The translations under genes and the position numbers were made by a program. A stretch of DNA of 64,000 bases from NCBI GenBank assembly GCA_001000065.1, contig LCGZ01000001.1:310001-374000 (forward strand), in the 5' to 3' direction. The notes below the pieces were generated by a model, which did no database searches, was not told the origin of the DNA, and saw nothing but the letters and a program-made list of their open reading frames with translations. The stretch is from a candidate division TM6 bacterium GW2011_GWF2_43_87. GTDB taxonomy: Bacteria; Babelota; Babeliae; Babelales; Babelaceae. Numbering within the stretch: position 1 is the stretch's first letter; every line of letters begins with the position of its first letter. Positions 1 through 8,457 of the stretch are shown here, piece after piece.

Positions 1-71
1 GAGTCAATAGCCGTGGAAAACCCAAACTTCAGCATATCCCGGTCACTGTAAAGACGTTCCTTCACAACCAT
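1..71 (-). CDS. 5' end of an unidentified gene, cut by the window start
   Basis: Twenty-three complete codons are readable from an ATG at 71 toward the window edge, giving MVVKERLYSDRDMLKFGFST and a few more residues. The start is supported by an AAGGAG ribosome-binding site six bases upstream. There is no signal peptide, unlike most neighbours, so the product is probably cytoplasmic. Too little is present to name a family. The gene runs the same way as the ankyrin gene at 417-4481 but is separated from it by a strong hairpin, so it probably has its own promoter. Confidence 0.55.
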   Translation of the reverse strand, partial: MVVKERLYSDRDMLKFGFSTAID

Positions 72-345
72 ACCCTGCTCCTTTAGAAAACTCCCCATAC
101 TCCCGTGTCATGTACGCGATTAAAGCTTGCGTCATTTAATGCAACGGTGTCAACAGTCTGGGCTTTTAGATAATAACACCCTAAACGACCAAAGCCCTCG
201 CATCTAAAAATTAAAATTTTACAAATCATCCAGCATACATCTTCCATCCCAACTTATTCGAGTTTTCAAAAATATGGATGCCAGATGGAGTTCGTTTGAA
301 AAATTTATCGTTCAACTTCTCTTGCTTCATCAAACGAATTTCCGC
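72..345. other. Intergenic region upstream of the partial gene
   Basis: No open frame with a ribosome-binding site was found here. The stretch is AT-rich and should hold the promoter of the leftward gene starting at 71, but I could not pick a convincing -35/-10 pair. Together with the hairpin that follows, it is the non-coding interval between the first two genes. Confidence 0.4.
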
Positions 346-401
346 AAAGCTATAGGGCGTGAAATCTACCTAGATAGCAATATCGTACGCCCTATAGCTT
401 T
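346..401. terminator. 15-bp perfect stem-loop downstream of the first ankyrin gene
   Basis: AAAGCTATAGGGCGT at 346-360 pairs perfectly with its reverse complement at 387-401 across a 26-base loop, which contains its own small palindrome (ATCTACCTAGAT). The rightward side is followed by TTTTTGTT. The leftward side, the direction of the ankyrin gene ending at 417, has only a short T run. It lies 16 bases past that gene's stop and most likely ends its transcript. A bidirectional or processing role is possible. Confidence 0.6.
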
Positions 402-416
402 TTGTTAAATTTCCGT

Positions 417-3400
417 TTATTTATTCCATACCAAACGTCGGTCATATATGTCATTTTTTATAATGAAGCATGCTTGCTTTAAAGACAGCAATTGGCTTTG
501 CGCAAAATTATTAAGCATTGAACTTCTTTTTTGCAATAGTTTTAGCTTGTCCTCTAGGGATGTTTCGCCCTTGCAACTATTCATACCGTTTGACAATTTC
601 TGCAAAAGAAAGTCCATTTTATCATAAACTTTCTTTTGCCTTTTGCATATTACACTGCTAGCTATCGCTATTTTTCCCCAAACTGCATGGACATCATTTT
701 TCATTTGGCAAAATCTTCTACTTAGCTCGCCCGCCAACAGTCCACTAGACTGTGCACTGATATATTTCAACTCTTTATGCATAGCCCCTATTTTCATCAG
801 AGAATCCTTGATACAGGACTTGCACATTATGACATCATCAACATAATATCTTTTTTGTGGCTGCTCAAATGCGCTAAATGGGTCTTTTTTTTGCATAAAG
901 AACTTGCTAATTTCTGGGTCAAGGTCTAGGGCCGTACGACCATTTGGATCTTTGAGGTTAACATCGGCACCCATTTCAACCAAAACTCTTTCAAACTCAC
1001 ACCTGTGACTAAAAGCTGCGTAGTGAAGAGGTGTATAACCAAGGCTGTCTTTGAGGTCAACTTTAGCGCCCTTTCCAATAAGTTCTTTTATTGTTTTAAC
1101 CGTTCCACCACCTTGACAAACACTATGAAGAGAAATGCTCTCAGGTTCGTTCGAAATTACGGTTGGTGATTCACCTTCCTCCTGCTGCTGGATTAAAAAA
1201 TCAAGCAGCTTTCCGGCATCTTCTTCCGCAGACTTTACTTGAACTTCGCTAGTTAGAGGCTCTTGTAATGTTAACAGATCACCATCCTTAGGTTGTTTCA
1301 CTAGAAAATTTACCTCCTGCGGCTCCTCTGCAGGAACATCCACATTGGTTTTATTAACCCCCAATTCAGGTAATTCTGAAGAATTGCTTTCCATCCTTTT
1401 CACCCTGGATTCGTCTAATTTTAAATTAGATTTATTTTCCTGATCCCCAGCCTCGAATCCTAATTTATTAATAGATGGTTCAGGCAATGTGTTTATGAAA
1501 TCTTGGAATTCTGGGATTAGCGCATCCTCCATCTTTAGATAGCCCTGCACCGTTGACAGCAATTCCTCAAATAGATCATCCTTTATCGCCGACTCTTGGT
1601 AATTTTTTAAAAATAAGTCCAAAAGAGCTACCGAAGGTTTTATTTTGCACGACCGCACAAACGAATCAAATAATTTTTTATCCTTCTCAAACCAAATGTT
1701 AATATCCTGGAAATGCCTGTAAGGAGCAAGTTGATGTTGACTGTTGATTATGCTACCCATTTTTTTTATGTCAAAATATTGCCCATAGCCTGCTTGAGCA
1801 AATTTGAGACGCTTACAAAGAGTGTCAAACTGGGAGCTAGTCAAATTAAAAAACCGCTTAACCAACAGTGGGAACGGTGTTGTAGTACAAACAGATCTAC
1901 ACACTCGATCCTCTTCAACTGAATGCCAATTCCAAGGCATGATCCAGTCTGGTGCTTTTCGAGAGAAAAATGCCCAAATAAAATATTCGATTGCTTTTAT
2001 TATTGCGGCAGGATCTTCGACATCCTTTGAATTAAACAAGGGGTTGCCTTCGGGAACCATAGGACAATTCCCACAACTATTCTTAAACTCCGTAGCCATT
2101 ACTTCAAGGACAGAGCGTAAAAACTTATCTTGAGCACTATCTTTGTTTCTTGTTTTAAACGGAACAAGGGCCTCAAACAATTTAGTTATCTGCTCTATAT
2201 CCCAATAAATATGGATAAAACTACTCCAAATCTCTGCGCCATTTTCGATCAGAAACTTTGTAATTTCAAGATTTTTGTTTTCACATACTAGCTCAAGTGG
2301 AGTATATCCATCACCACTTTTTAAATCAGCACTAGCTCCCCATCTAATAAGGAACTTAATATTTTGCAAGTTATCTTTTTTGCAAGCCAAATGGAGCGGT
2401 GTAAGACCATCTTTAGTTTTAAGGTTAAGGTCGGCCTGATGTATAACTAGAAGCTTTACAATTTCACTATTATTTTTTTCGCAAGCGTAATGCAGGGGAG
2501 TATAATCAACTTTATTCGTTAAACCAAGACACGCACCCTTTTCAACCAAAAGTTTTGCAATTTCAACACAGTTATTTTCGCTGGCATAATGGAGCGGAGT
2601 ATAACCAACCGTATTAGTCGGATTAAGGTCCGCGCCTTTTTCAATCAAAAGTTTTGCGACATCAATATTATTATGTATGCAAGTATAATGAAGTGGGGTA
2701 AGGCCAACATAACCCTTTACATCTAGCTTCGCACCACCCTCAATAAGAAGCTTAGCTACAATTGGATTATTTAAAAAACAAGCTAAAAGAAGAATACTTG
2801 GATCATCAAGGTTAGCCTTATGTGCAATAAAAAGTTCTAAGATCTCAATATTATTGTTAACAAACGCATAATAGAGAGGAGCGTTGCCATATTTGTCTTT
2901 ACGGTTAAGATCTGCACCACCATCAATAAAAAACTTAACACGATCAAGATTCCCCTCTTTGCAAGCTAAGTGAAGAAGTGTAAAGCCATCATTGTCTTCG
3001 ACATTAAGGTCAGCTCCTAGGTTTATAAGCAGTTGGGCCATCTGCATCTTATTATTTTTACAAGCCTCCTGAAGAGGAGTTAAACCATCGTTATCTTTAA
3101 GGTTAAGAGTTGCACCGCTCATAATAAGGAGTGGGGCAATTTTCTTTTTCTCGTGCATGCAGACCAAGTGCAGAGGAGTACAACCAAGATTGTCTTTGAG
3201 GTTAAGATTTGCGCCATACCCTACAAGGAGTTTAACCAATTTCGCATTGTCGGTCATACACGCCCAATGCAGCGCTGTAAAACCAGCATTGCTTTGAACA
3301 TTGAGATCTGCACCTCCGTCAATAAGAAGCTTAACACGATCAAGATTTCCCTCTTTGCAGGCTAAGTGAAGAAGTGTAAAGCCATCATTGTCTTCGACAT

Positions 3401-4481
3401 TAAGGTCAGCTCCTAGGTTTATGAGCAGCTGGGCCATCTGTATCTTATTATTTTTACAGACCTCCTGAAGAGGAGTCAATCCATCGTTGTCTTTAAGGTT
3501 TAAATTAGCGCCCTTATTAACAAGAAGCTGAACCAATTGCAGCCAATTTTTTCCGCAAGCCACGTGGAGGGGTGTCAAACCATTATTGTCTTGAGTATTG
3601 GGATTTGCACCCCAGTCAATGAGGAGTTGTGCGAATTGTATTTTGTCGTTTTCACATGCTAAGTGTAGAGCTATACGGCCGACGTTGTCTTGAATATTAA
3701 GATTTGCACGGCTTGCAACGAGAATCTGAACGACTGGCCCATTGTTATTTCTGCACGCCTCATGGAGAGGCGTAAACCCAACATTGTCTTGAATATTAAG
3801 ATTTGCATGGCTTACAATGAGATGCTGAACAACAAGCGCATTGCCCAACTTACTGGACCAATGCAGAGGTGCTAACCCAGAATTATCTTGAATATCAAGA
3901 CTTGCACCACCTTTAGTAAGAAGCCTGATCGCCGGCATGTTACCATCTTTACAGGCCAAATTTAGGGGCGTCAGACCGGTGTTATCTTGAATATTAAGGT
4001 TTGCACCCATTCGAACAAGAAGATCTACCATCGCAAAATTATTTTTACAGGCCAAATGGAGAGGTGTAAAGCCAATATTATCTTGAACATTGAGACTTGC
4101 ACCATTTGTAATAAGAAGGTAGGCAATACTCGAAGCATTAGAATCAATAAAGCCTAAAAAGGGGACTGTCTCAAAAAGATTGTTTTCAAGGTCAAATTTA
4201 GCACAACTTGACACAAGGACTTGAGTCAGCTTCATACTGTTGTATTCGCAAGCCACATGGAGGGCTGTGCGCCCTAATCTATTCCTCCCATCAATGTTAA
4301 TCGGTACAGAAGAAGACAAGAAAGAGGATATTTGAGCAAAAACAGAAGGTTCAAGCAACTTAGTTATTCCCTCTATATTTTTCGTGGCTACAAGCCTATG
4401 TAATTTTCCTGCTTGGGCGTTATAGGTACAGATTATTGAAAATAATGCGATTGGGAAAAAAATGGACTTTAGAATTCTCAT
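417..4481 (-). CDS. Large exported ankyrin-repeat protein with shared C-terminal module
   Basis: The product has 1354 residues, starts at an ATG with AAGGAA eight bases upstream, and carries a signal peptide (about residues 1-24, ending AQA). Roughly twenty ankyrin repeats of 33 residues fill about residues 60-760, with the consensus DNxGxTPLHLACxxNN. A non-repeat region follows, containing the module common to seven ankyrin proteins here (about 820-960; VCRSVCTTTPFPLL near 860, then FQDINIWF). A low-complexity acidic stretch, two more ankyrin repeats (about 1120-1190) and a charged helical tail complete it. Ankyrin repeats bind proteins; export suggests a role at the surface or in a host, which is inference. 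One four-repeat block is recently duplicated (see the repeat entry). It faces the same way as the related gene at 4594-6312. Confidence 0.9.
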   Translation of the reverse strand: MRILKSIFFPIALFSIICTYNAQAGKLHRLVATKNIEGITKLLEPSVFAQISSFLSSSVPINIDGRNRLGRTALHVACEYNSMKLTQVLVSSCAKFDLENNLFETVPFLGFIDSNASSIAYLLITNGASLNVQDNIGFTPLHLACKNNFAMVDLLVRMGANLNIQDNTGLTPLNLACKDGNMPAIRLLTKGGASLDIQDNSGLAPLHWSSKLGNALVVQHLIVSHANLNIQDNVGFTPLHEACRNNNGPVVQILVASRANLNIQDNVGRIALHLACENDKIQFAQLLIDWGANPNTQDNNGLTPLHVACGKNWLQLVQLLVNKGANLNLKDNDGLTPLQEVCKNNKIQMAQLLINLGADLNVEDNDGFTLLHLACKEGNLDRVKLLIDGGADLNVQSNAGFTALHWACMTDNAKLVKLLVGYGANLNLKDNLGCTPLHLVCMHEKKKIAPLLIMSGATLNLKDNDGLTPLQEACKNNKMQMAQLLINLGADLNVEDNDGFTLLHLACKEGNLDRVKFFIDGGADLNRKDKYGNAPLYYAFVNNNIEILELFIAHKANLDDPSILLLACFLNNPIVAKLLIEGGAKLDVKGYVGLTPLHYTCIHNNIDVAKLLIEKGADLNPTNTVGYTPLHYASENNCVEIAKLLVEKGACLGLTNKVDYTPLHYACEKNNSEIVKLLVIHQADLNLKTKDGLTPLHLACKKDNLQNIKFLIRWGASADLKSGDGYTPLELVCENKNLEITKFLIENGAEIWSSFIHIYWDIEQITKLFEALVPFKTRNKDSAQDKFLRSVLEVMATEFKNSCGNCPMVPEGNPLFNSKDVEDPAAIIKAIEYFIWAFFSRKAPDWIMPWNWHSVEEDRVCRSVCTTTPFPLLVKRFFNLTSSQFDTLCKRLKFAQAGYGQYFDIKKMGSIINSQHQLAPYRHFQDINIWFEKDKKLFDSFVRSCKIKPSVALLDLFLKNYQESAIKDDLFEELLSTVQGYLKMEDALIPEFQDFINTLPEPSINKLGFEAGDQENKSNLKLDESRVKRMESNSSELPELGVNKTNVDVPAEEPQEVNFLVKQPKDGDLLTLQEPLTSEVQVKSAEEDAGKLLDFLIQQQEEGESPTVISNEPESISLHSVCQGGGTVKTIKELIGKGAKVDLKDSLGYTPLHYAAFSHRCEFERVLVEMGADVNLKDPNGRTALDLDPEISKFFMQKKDPFSAFEQPQKRYYVDDVIMCKSCIKDSLMKIGAMHKELKYISAQSSGLLAGELSRRFCQMKNDVHAVWGKIAIASSVICKRQKKVYDKMDFLLQKLSNGMNSCKGETSLEDKLKLLQKRSSMLNNFAQSQLLSLKQACFIIKNDIYDRRLVWNK
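2915..3506 (-). repeat. Recently duplicated ankyrin blocks, 396 bp apart, inside the first ankyrin gene
   Basis: Segments of about 195 bp at roughly 2915-3110 and 3311-3506 are nearly identical in DNA, offset by exactly 396 bases (132 codons, four 33-residue repeats). Each encodes GADLNVEDNDGFTLLHLACK and flanking residues. Other repeats in the gene are much more divergent in DNA, so this copy is young. The pattern fits unequal crossing-over in units of whole ankyrin repeats. Confidence 0.8.
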
Positions 4482-4593
4482 TATTATAGTTCCTTTGGTT
4501 TTTATAAATAAGGCTGTTTTTTGCTATTTTATCTTTACTAATAATACATAAAGTCATATGAACTTAATTCGCCTGGAAAAACCAATCCTGTTC

Positions 4594-6312
4594 CTATTTC
4601 TCGTTATTTAAATTTAGTTTTTGTACAAAATCGCGAAGTCTAAAATTTTGCTTTTCATCAGCTTTTACAATATTCCCCACCCTTGATAAAAGAGCCTTAA
4701 ATAGGGCGCTTTTAAGCTCCTTATCAGGATCAGACAATGATTGCCTGCCATTCTTTAAGAACGAGTTTAACAGGGCAACAGAAGGCTTTTTTTTGCACGA
4801 TCGTACAAACAGGTTAAATAGCCGCTCATCCTTCTTAAACCAGACGTTAATATCCTGAAAGCGCTTGTAAGAAACTAGTTGTTGTTGATCGTTTGGTACT
4901 TTCATTGCATTGTTTGTTGCATTGACGTATTGCCCATAGGCTGCTTGGGCAAATTTAAGGCGTCTGTAAAAAGCGTTAAGCTGATAAGGAGCCAAGTTAT
5001 AGAGGTGTTTAACCGCTAACTGGAATGGGGTTTTAGTGCAAAGAGTTTGGCAAATCGTAAGCTCTCTTTCTGAAAGCATATTTTTTGGCATCACATAATC
5101 TGGTTGTCTGGAACCAAAGAAAGCCTTTAGAAAACTTTCGACTGTTTTTATTATTACAGTATGGTTTTCAACATCTTGTGAATCAAATAGAGAGTTTTCC
5201 GGAGAAAGCGTGGGGAGAATGGACCCATTCTTAAATTCTGTTGCCAATGATTTAAGAACAAATTGAAAGAATTTATCTTGAATGCTTTCTTTATTTCTTG
5301 CTTTGAATGGAACAAGCAACTCAAATAACTCAATAATTTGCTCAATTGTCCACGTGGAACGAATAATATCAAGGGCTGTTTGACCATTTGCACTTTGAAT
5401 ATTTGGATCAGCTTTATGCTGAAGAAAAAGCGCTACAATTTCAGGACCATTCTCTTTGCATGCGGTATGAAGAACGGTACGTCCACCCTCGCATTTGAGG
5501 TTGAGATCTACGCCTTTTTCAATAAGCAATTGTATAATTTTAAGGCTATCACTTTTTAAAACCTCAGGGCTGCTATTTTTTATGGCACCAGGACGATTGT
5601 TTTTTAAGGCATAATGCAACGGGGTAAGATAACGATCATTAGATCTAGTGTTAGGCTTTGCACCCTTTTCTATAAGAAGTTTTACAATCTCAAAATTGTT
5701 GTTATCACATGCATAGTGAAGAGGTGTATAATTACCTTTGCTTTTAGGATCAGGATCAACTTTTTTATTTATTAAAAACTCGATAACTTTAATGCTGTTG
5801 CTATTGCAAGCAAAATGAAGAGCTGTCAAATCACAATTCTCAGGACCAGTTTTAAGATTTAAATTTGCACCTTTTTTAAGGAGTAAATTTATGACGTCAA
5901 GATTGTTGTTTTTGCAGGCGCAATGAAAAGGCGTTTCTCCACTTTTAGTAGTAAAGTTAATATCTTCGCCTTTATAAAGAAGAAGCTTTATTATTTCGAT
6001 GTTGCCTTTTTCACAAGCAAAATGAAGCGCTTTTTTACAATCTGCTCCTTTATCAAGAAGCAACTGAGCCATTTCAGCCCTGTCACCTTCAGCTTTACAA
6101 ACAATTTGAAGAGCTGTCCTTCCTAATTCATCTTCTTCGTTGATATCAGGGGGTGGACTGAAATAAGAAAAAAAAGGGATAGGTGTTAGCAATTTACAAA
6201 CTTTTTCAACACTTCCGGTTTGCACCAAATTATGCAATGGGCCTGCCTGAGTTCGAAATATGCACAAGAAAAGCAAGACAACTATAGAGATAATAGATTT
6301 AATATATTTCAT
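4594..6312 (-). CDS. Exported ankyrin-repeat protein, paralogue of the upstream one
   Basis: The open frame extends to 6375, but the ATG at 6312 has AGGA eight bases upstream and begins a normal signal peptide (MKYIKSIISIVVLLFLCIF, ending RTQA) that matches the neighbour at 417-4481, so 572 residues are preferred. About nine ankyrin repeats occupy residues 30-330. The C-terminal half carries the shared module: SFLKAFF near 390, then ICQTLCTKTPFQLAV near 421-435, then RLKFAQAAYGQY and RFQDINVWF, followed by SCKKKPSVALL, which is nearly the same as in the first gene. Function is not known. Adaptor-like protein binding by the repeats, with a common C-terminal activity, is inference. Confidence 0.88.
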   Translation of the reverse strand: MKYIKSIISIVVLLFLCIFRTQAGPLHNLVQTGSVEKVCKLLTPIPFFSYFSPPPDINEEDELGRTALQIVCKAEGDRAEMAQLLLDKGADCKKALHFACEKGNIEIIKLLLYKGEDINFTTKSGETPFHCACKNNNLDVINLLLKKGANLNLKTGPENCDLTALHFACNSNSIKVIEFLINKKVDPDPKSKGNYTPLHYACDNNNFEIVKLLIEKGAKPNTRSNDRYLTPLHYALKNNRPGAIKNSSPEVLKSDSLKIIQLLIEKGVDLNLKCEGGRTVLHTACKENGPEIVALFLQHKADPNIQSANGQTALDIIRSTWTIEQIIELFELLVPFKARNKESIQDKFFQFVLKSLATEFKNGSILPTLSPENSLFDSQDVENHTVIIKTVESFLKAFFGSRQPDYVMPKNMLSERELTICQTLCTKTPFQLAVKHLYNLAPYQLNAFYRRLKFAQAAYGQYVNATNNAMKVPNDQQQLVSYKRFQDINVWFKKDERLFNLFVRSCKKKPSVALLNSFLKNGRQSLSDPDKELKSALFKALLSRVGNIVKADEKQNFRLRDFVQKLNLNNEK

Positions 6313-6735
6313 TATTTTTATCCTATGTTTTTTTATAACTTCTATTTTCTTAGTTATTACTAAATTCTTAAACAATTGAATTTACCGAGTTTTGAATAGT
6401 TTTTTTTATTTTCAGCAAGAAACGCCAACTCGCAGGATAACCGTTTGATGCTGAGTTCGCAGGCTTTGAGCTTCCCTTATGAGCTAATAAAGCTGTTTTT
6501 TAAATTTGTCTAACGACAACGCTCTGTTTAATAGTTTCTAATTGTACTAATAGTTTCTATATTGCAATTTTAAGATCCATATAAACGTACAATATGTTTC
6601 AGCCTGTGTCAAACGATAATTTGAAGATTATTATAGAACAATCACCACATCCTAATTTTTTTATCCGCAACAGCCCTGATTTGGACTTCTACACCCTAAC
6701 TTTAAAGAATAAATGGATAACCCAAAGGAAAATTT
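6313..6735. other. Intergenic region between divergent genes
   Basis: This 423-base AT-rich interval must hold promoters for the leftward ankyrin gene and the rightward gene at 6736. A 12-base direct repeat, TAATAGTTTCTA, occurs twice near 6528-6569. A short open frame beginning at 6594 runs into the next gene in another frame and has no ribosome-binding site, so it is not called. No RNA gene was recognised. Confidence 0.4.
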
Positions 6736-7395
6736 ATGAATCTATTAAAATCAAATTTCAGCCACCTACTATACCACGCATGGATCATCACCCTTGTTAC
6801 ATTTCTAGCAACCCCAACGGCAGCCACTACGCTAACAACATCAAGCAACAATCTCTCGCACTTTATGCACGTTCCAAGCACCGTTGGATTTAATGACGTT
6901 TCCACAATGCCACTTACCCTCACCCAAATCTCAACTCACTCCTCCTTAGGCCGAAATCTGCTGGTTGGACTAGGATGCGCAGCCTTAAGCCCCTGTTTTC
7001 TCTATGTGGCGTCTGCAATCATAAAAACCCTCTCCCCCGATCTAAGAGCTATTACTAGTTATGGGTCATTCTACCTTAGGAATGACACCTCTTTTTGGGG
7101 ACCTCTAAAGACCTCTCTGAGCAATATCAACACCCTGGTCTCCATACCACAAGGAACAAAGCTTCCCCTCCCAGACCTTCTCCTTCTAGCCCAACTACGC
7201 CTATACGCCTGCAATTGGTTTCTCTTTGATCTTCCCGCAATTCTGTTTGTAGGCGCCGCTGCATCAAAGCCACTTGCTACTGCTTTTACCTGCCTATCCC
7301 TTGTTCGCCTAGGATGGAACAGCTACCAGGTTGTCAATGCAAGCAAAAACCCGGCCCCACAAATTCTTGAGGCAAAAAACACTTCTTCGCTATGA
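6736..7395 (+). CDS. Exported or membrane hypothetical protein
   Basis: The 219-residue product starts at an ATG with AAAGGA at suitable distance. An N-terminal hydrophobic segment (about 14-30, ending ATPTAA) looks like a signal peptide or anchor. Two or three further hydrophobic stretches (about 75-95, 150-180 and 180-200) suggest an integral membrane protein. It is rich in Ser, Thr, Leu and Ala, with no motif I recognise. It is a single-gene unit ending at the bidirectional terminator at 7467-7510 and converging on the ParB-like gene. Confidence 0.65.
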   Translation: MNLLKSNFSHLLYHAWIITLVTFLATPTAATTLTTSSNNLSHFMHVPSTVGFNDVSTMPLTLTQISTHSSLGRNLLVGLGCAALSPCFLYVASAIIKTLSPDLRAITSYGSFYLRNDTSFWGPLKTSLSNINTLVSIPQGTKLPLPDLLLLAQLRLYACNWFLFDLPAILFVGAAASKPLATAFTCLSLVRLGWNSYQVVNASKNPAPQILEAKNTSSL

Positions 7396-7466
7396 AAAAG
7401 CTCTTTGACTTAACCTATGGTCGACTCGGACTGCAATACCCAGATTTTGAAGAAAATTAGTTAAAA

Positions 7467-7510
7467 GTTAAAAAGAGTGCCAATACAATCGTATTAGCAC
7501 TCTTTTTAAC
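7467..7510. terminator. Bidirectional rho-independent terminator
   Basis: GTTAAAAAGAGTGC at 7467-7480 pairs with GCACTCTTTTTAAC at 7497-7510. An inner AATAC/GTATT stem closes the loop after one mismatch. A and T runs on both arms make it work in both directions, serving the convergent genes ending at 7395 and 7538. Confidence 0.85.
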
Positions 7511-7537
7511 TCCATTTAAATGATCTGACTCACCCAT

Positions 7538-8377
7538 CTAGGCAAAAACACCGTTACTCGTATTTTTAAGCCACTCCTTAATCGCAGAAGACTCTTTGTA
7601 AAATTCTTTTTTAGGAAGAAACTTAAGCTTTTTAAGAGGATGAACCTTGGTTAAAAGAGAAAGCCGTTGCTCAAGCATACCACGCGCCATCTCAATTTTT
7701 TGCTCAAACAATTTCTTATCTTGCTCATCGCCATAAACAAATTTAAAACCCGCCTCGTACAACAAATCCGCAACTCTAAACTCCACAAAAGGAACATCTT
7801 TCCCTATCTTCACCCACAAAGGATAATCCGCTCCCGTAGAATCAGAAAATTGTGCACTTTTCTCAAATTTTCGCGCAGCCAATGCAACGAAATAGCGCAC
7901 AGGATCATCCGTAAGGCTCTCAAAGTCGGCAGGGTATTTATTCTTTCCGTCTAGATCTCTTAAATACGCATAGTTCTTCTGGCTCGCCCATGTCCAAAAT
8001 ATCGGATTATTTTTCACATTAAAGTTATACTTATCCGCTATAAAAACAGGCATTGTTGTCGCACCAACTTCTTTGGAAGCCAAAACCGAATGGTGCCCAT
8101 CACATAAAAAAAGACCCTCAGGGGTTTTTATAACGGGAACGGCATCGTTAACATCAAAAATACTCGTTCCATTGTTGTATTTAAAATACAAAAAATTCTT
8201 AACCGTCGCGCCCTGTTTTATCGCCTTTTTTACCTTATCCTTAACATTTTCAGATGAATAACGAATTTGGGTTGGCCGTAATTCACTCAGGTCTGCGTAA
8301 AACACATCCCGTGCATTAAGTACCATAAAAAGGCCGGGTAAAACCGCACATACCACTCTAAAAAAACCAACGGTCAT
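7538..8377 (-). CDS. Exported ParB-like (ParBc_2-type) protein
   Basis: The product has 279 residues and starts at an ATG with AAAGGGA eight bases upstream. Residues 1-22 form a signal peptide. The core resembles the ParB-like putative nuclease family: an N-terminal segment ADLSELRPTQIR, then CDGHHSVLASKEVG with DGHH at 93-96, followed by an all-helical C-terminal half. In this fold the DGHHR-like motif lies at the nucleotide or nucleic-acid site; here Ser replaces the usual Arg. Partition ParB proteins are cytoplasmic, so export argues against a chromosome-segregation role. The real substrate is unknown. It is a single gene ending at the shared terminator. Confidence 0.65.
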   Translation of the reverse strand: MTVGFFRVVCAVLPGLFMVLNARDVFYADLSELRPTQIRYSSENVKDKVKKAIKQGATVKNFLYFKYNNGTSIFDVNDAVPVIKTPEGLFLCDGHHSVLASKEVGATTMPVFIADKYNFNVKNNPIFWTWASQKNYAYLRDLDGKNKYPADFESLTDDPVRYFVALAARKFEKSAQFSDSTGADYPLWVKIGKDVPFVEFRVADLLYEAGFKFVYGDEQDKKLFEQKIEMARGMLEQRLSLLTKVHPLKKLKFLPKKEFYKESSAIKEWLKNTSNGVFA

Positions 8378-8457
8378 AACTCTAATCCCTTTAATACATA
8401 AGTCAGATAATGCCGCCTACAGCTTATTTACAAGTTAATACACTGTCAATAAATGGC

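Noticed and set aside
1840-1990. PRANC domain (pox ankyrin C-terminal) as the identity of the shared module
   Set aside because: The F-box-like LPxEI pattern of PRANC is not evident; the LCxxLCxKxPF pattern differs. It was kept as an undefined module.
1713-3875. Several plus-strand open frames inside the first ankyrin gene
   Set aside because: They are reverse-strand shadows of repetitive ankyrin DNA; no ribosome-binding sites or recognisable products.
6594-6893. Open frame of 99 codons on the plus strand
   Set aside because: It lacks a ribosome-binding site and overlaps the gene at 6736, which has a good start and signal peptide.
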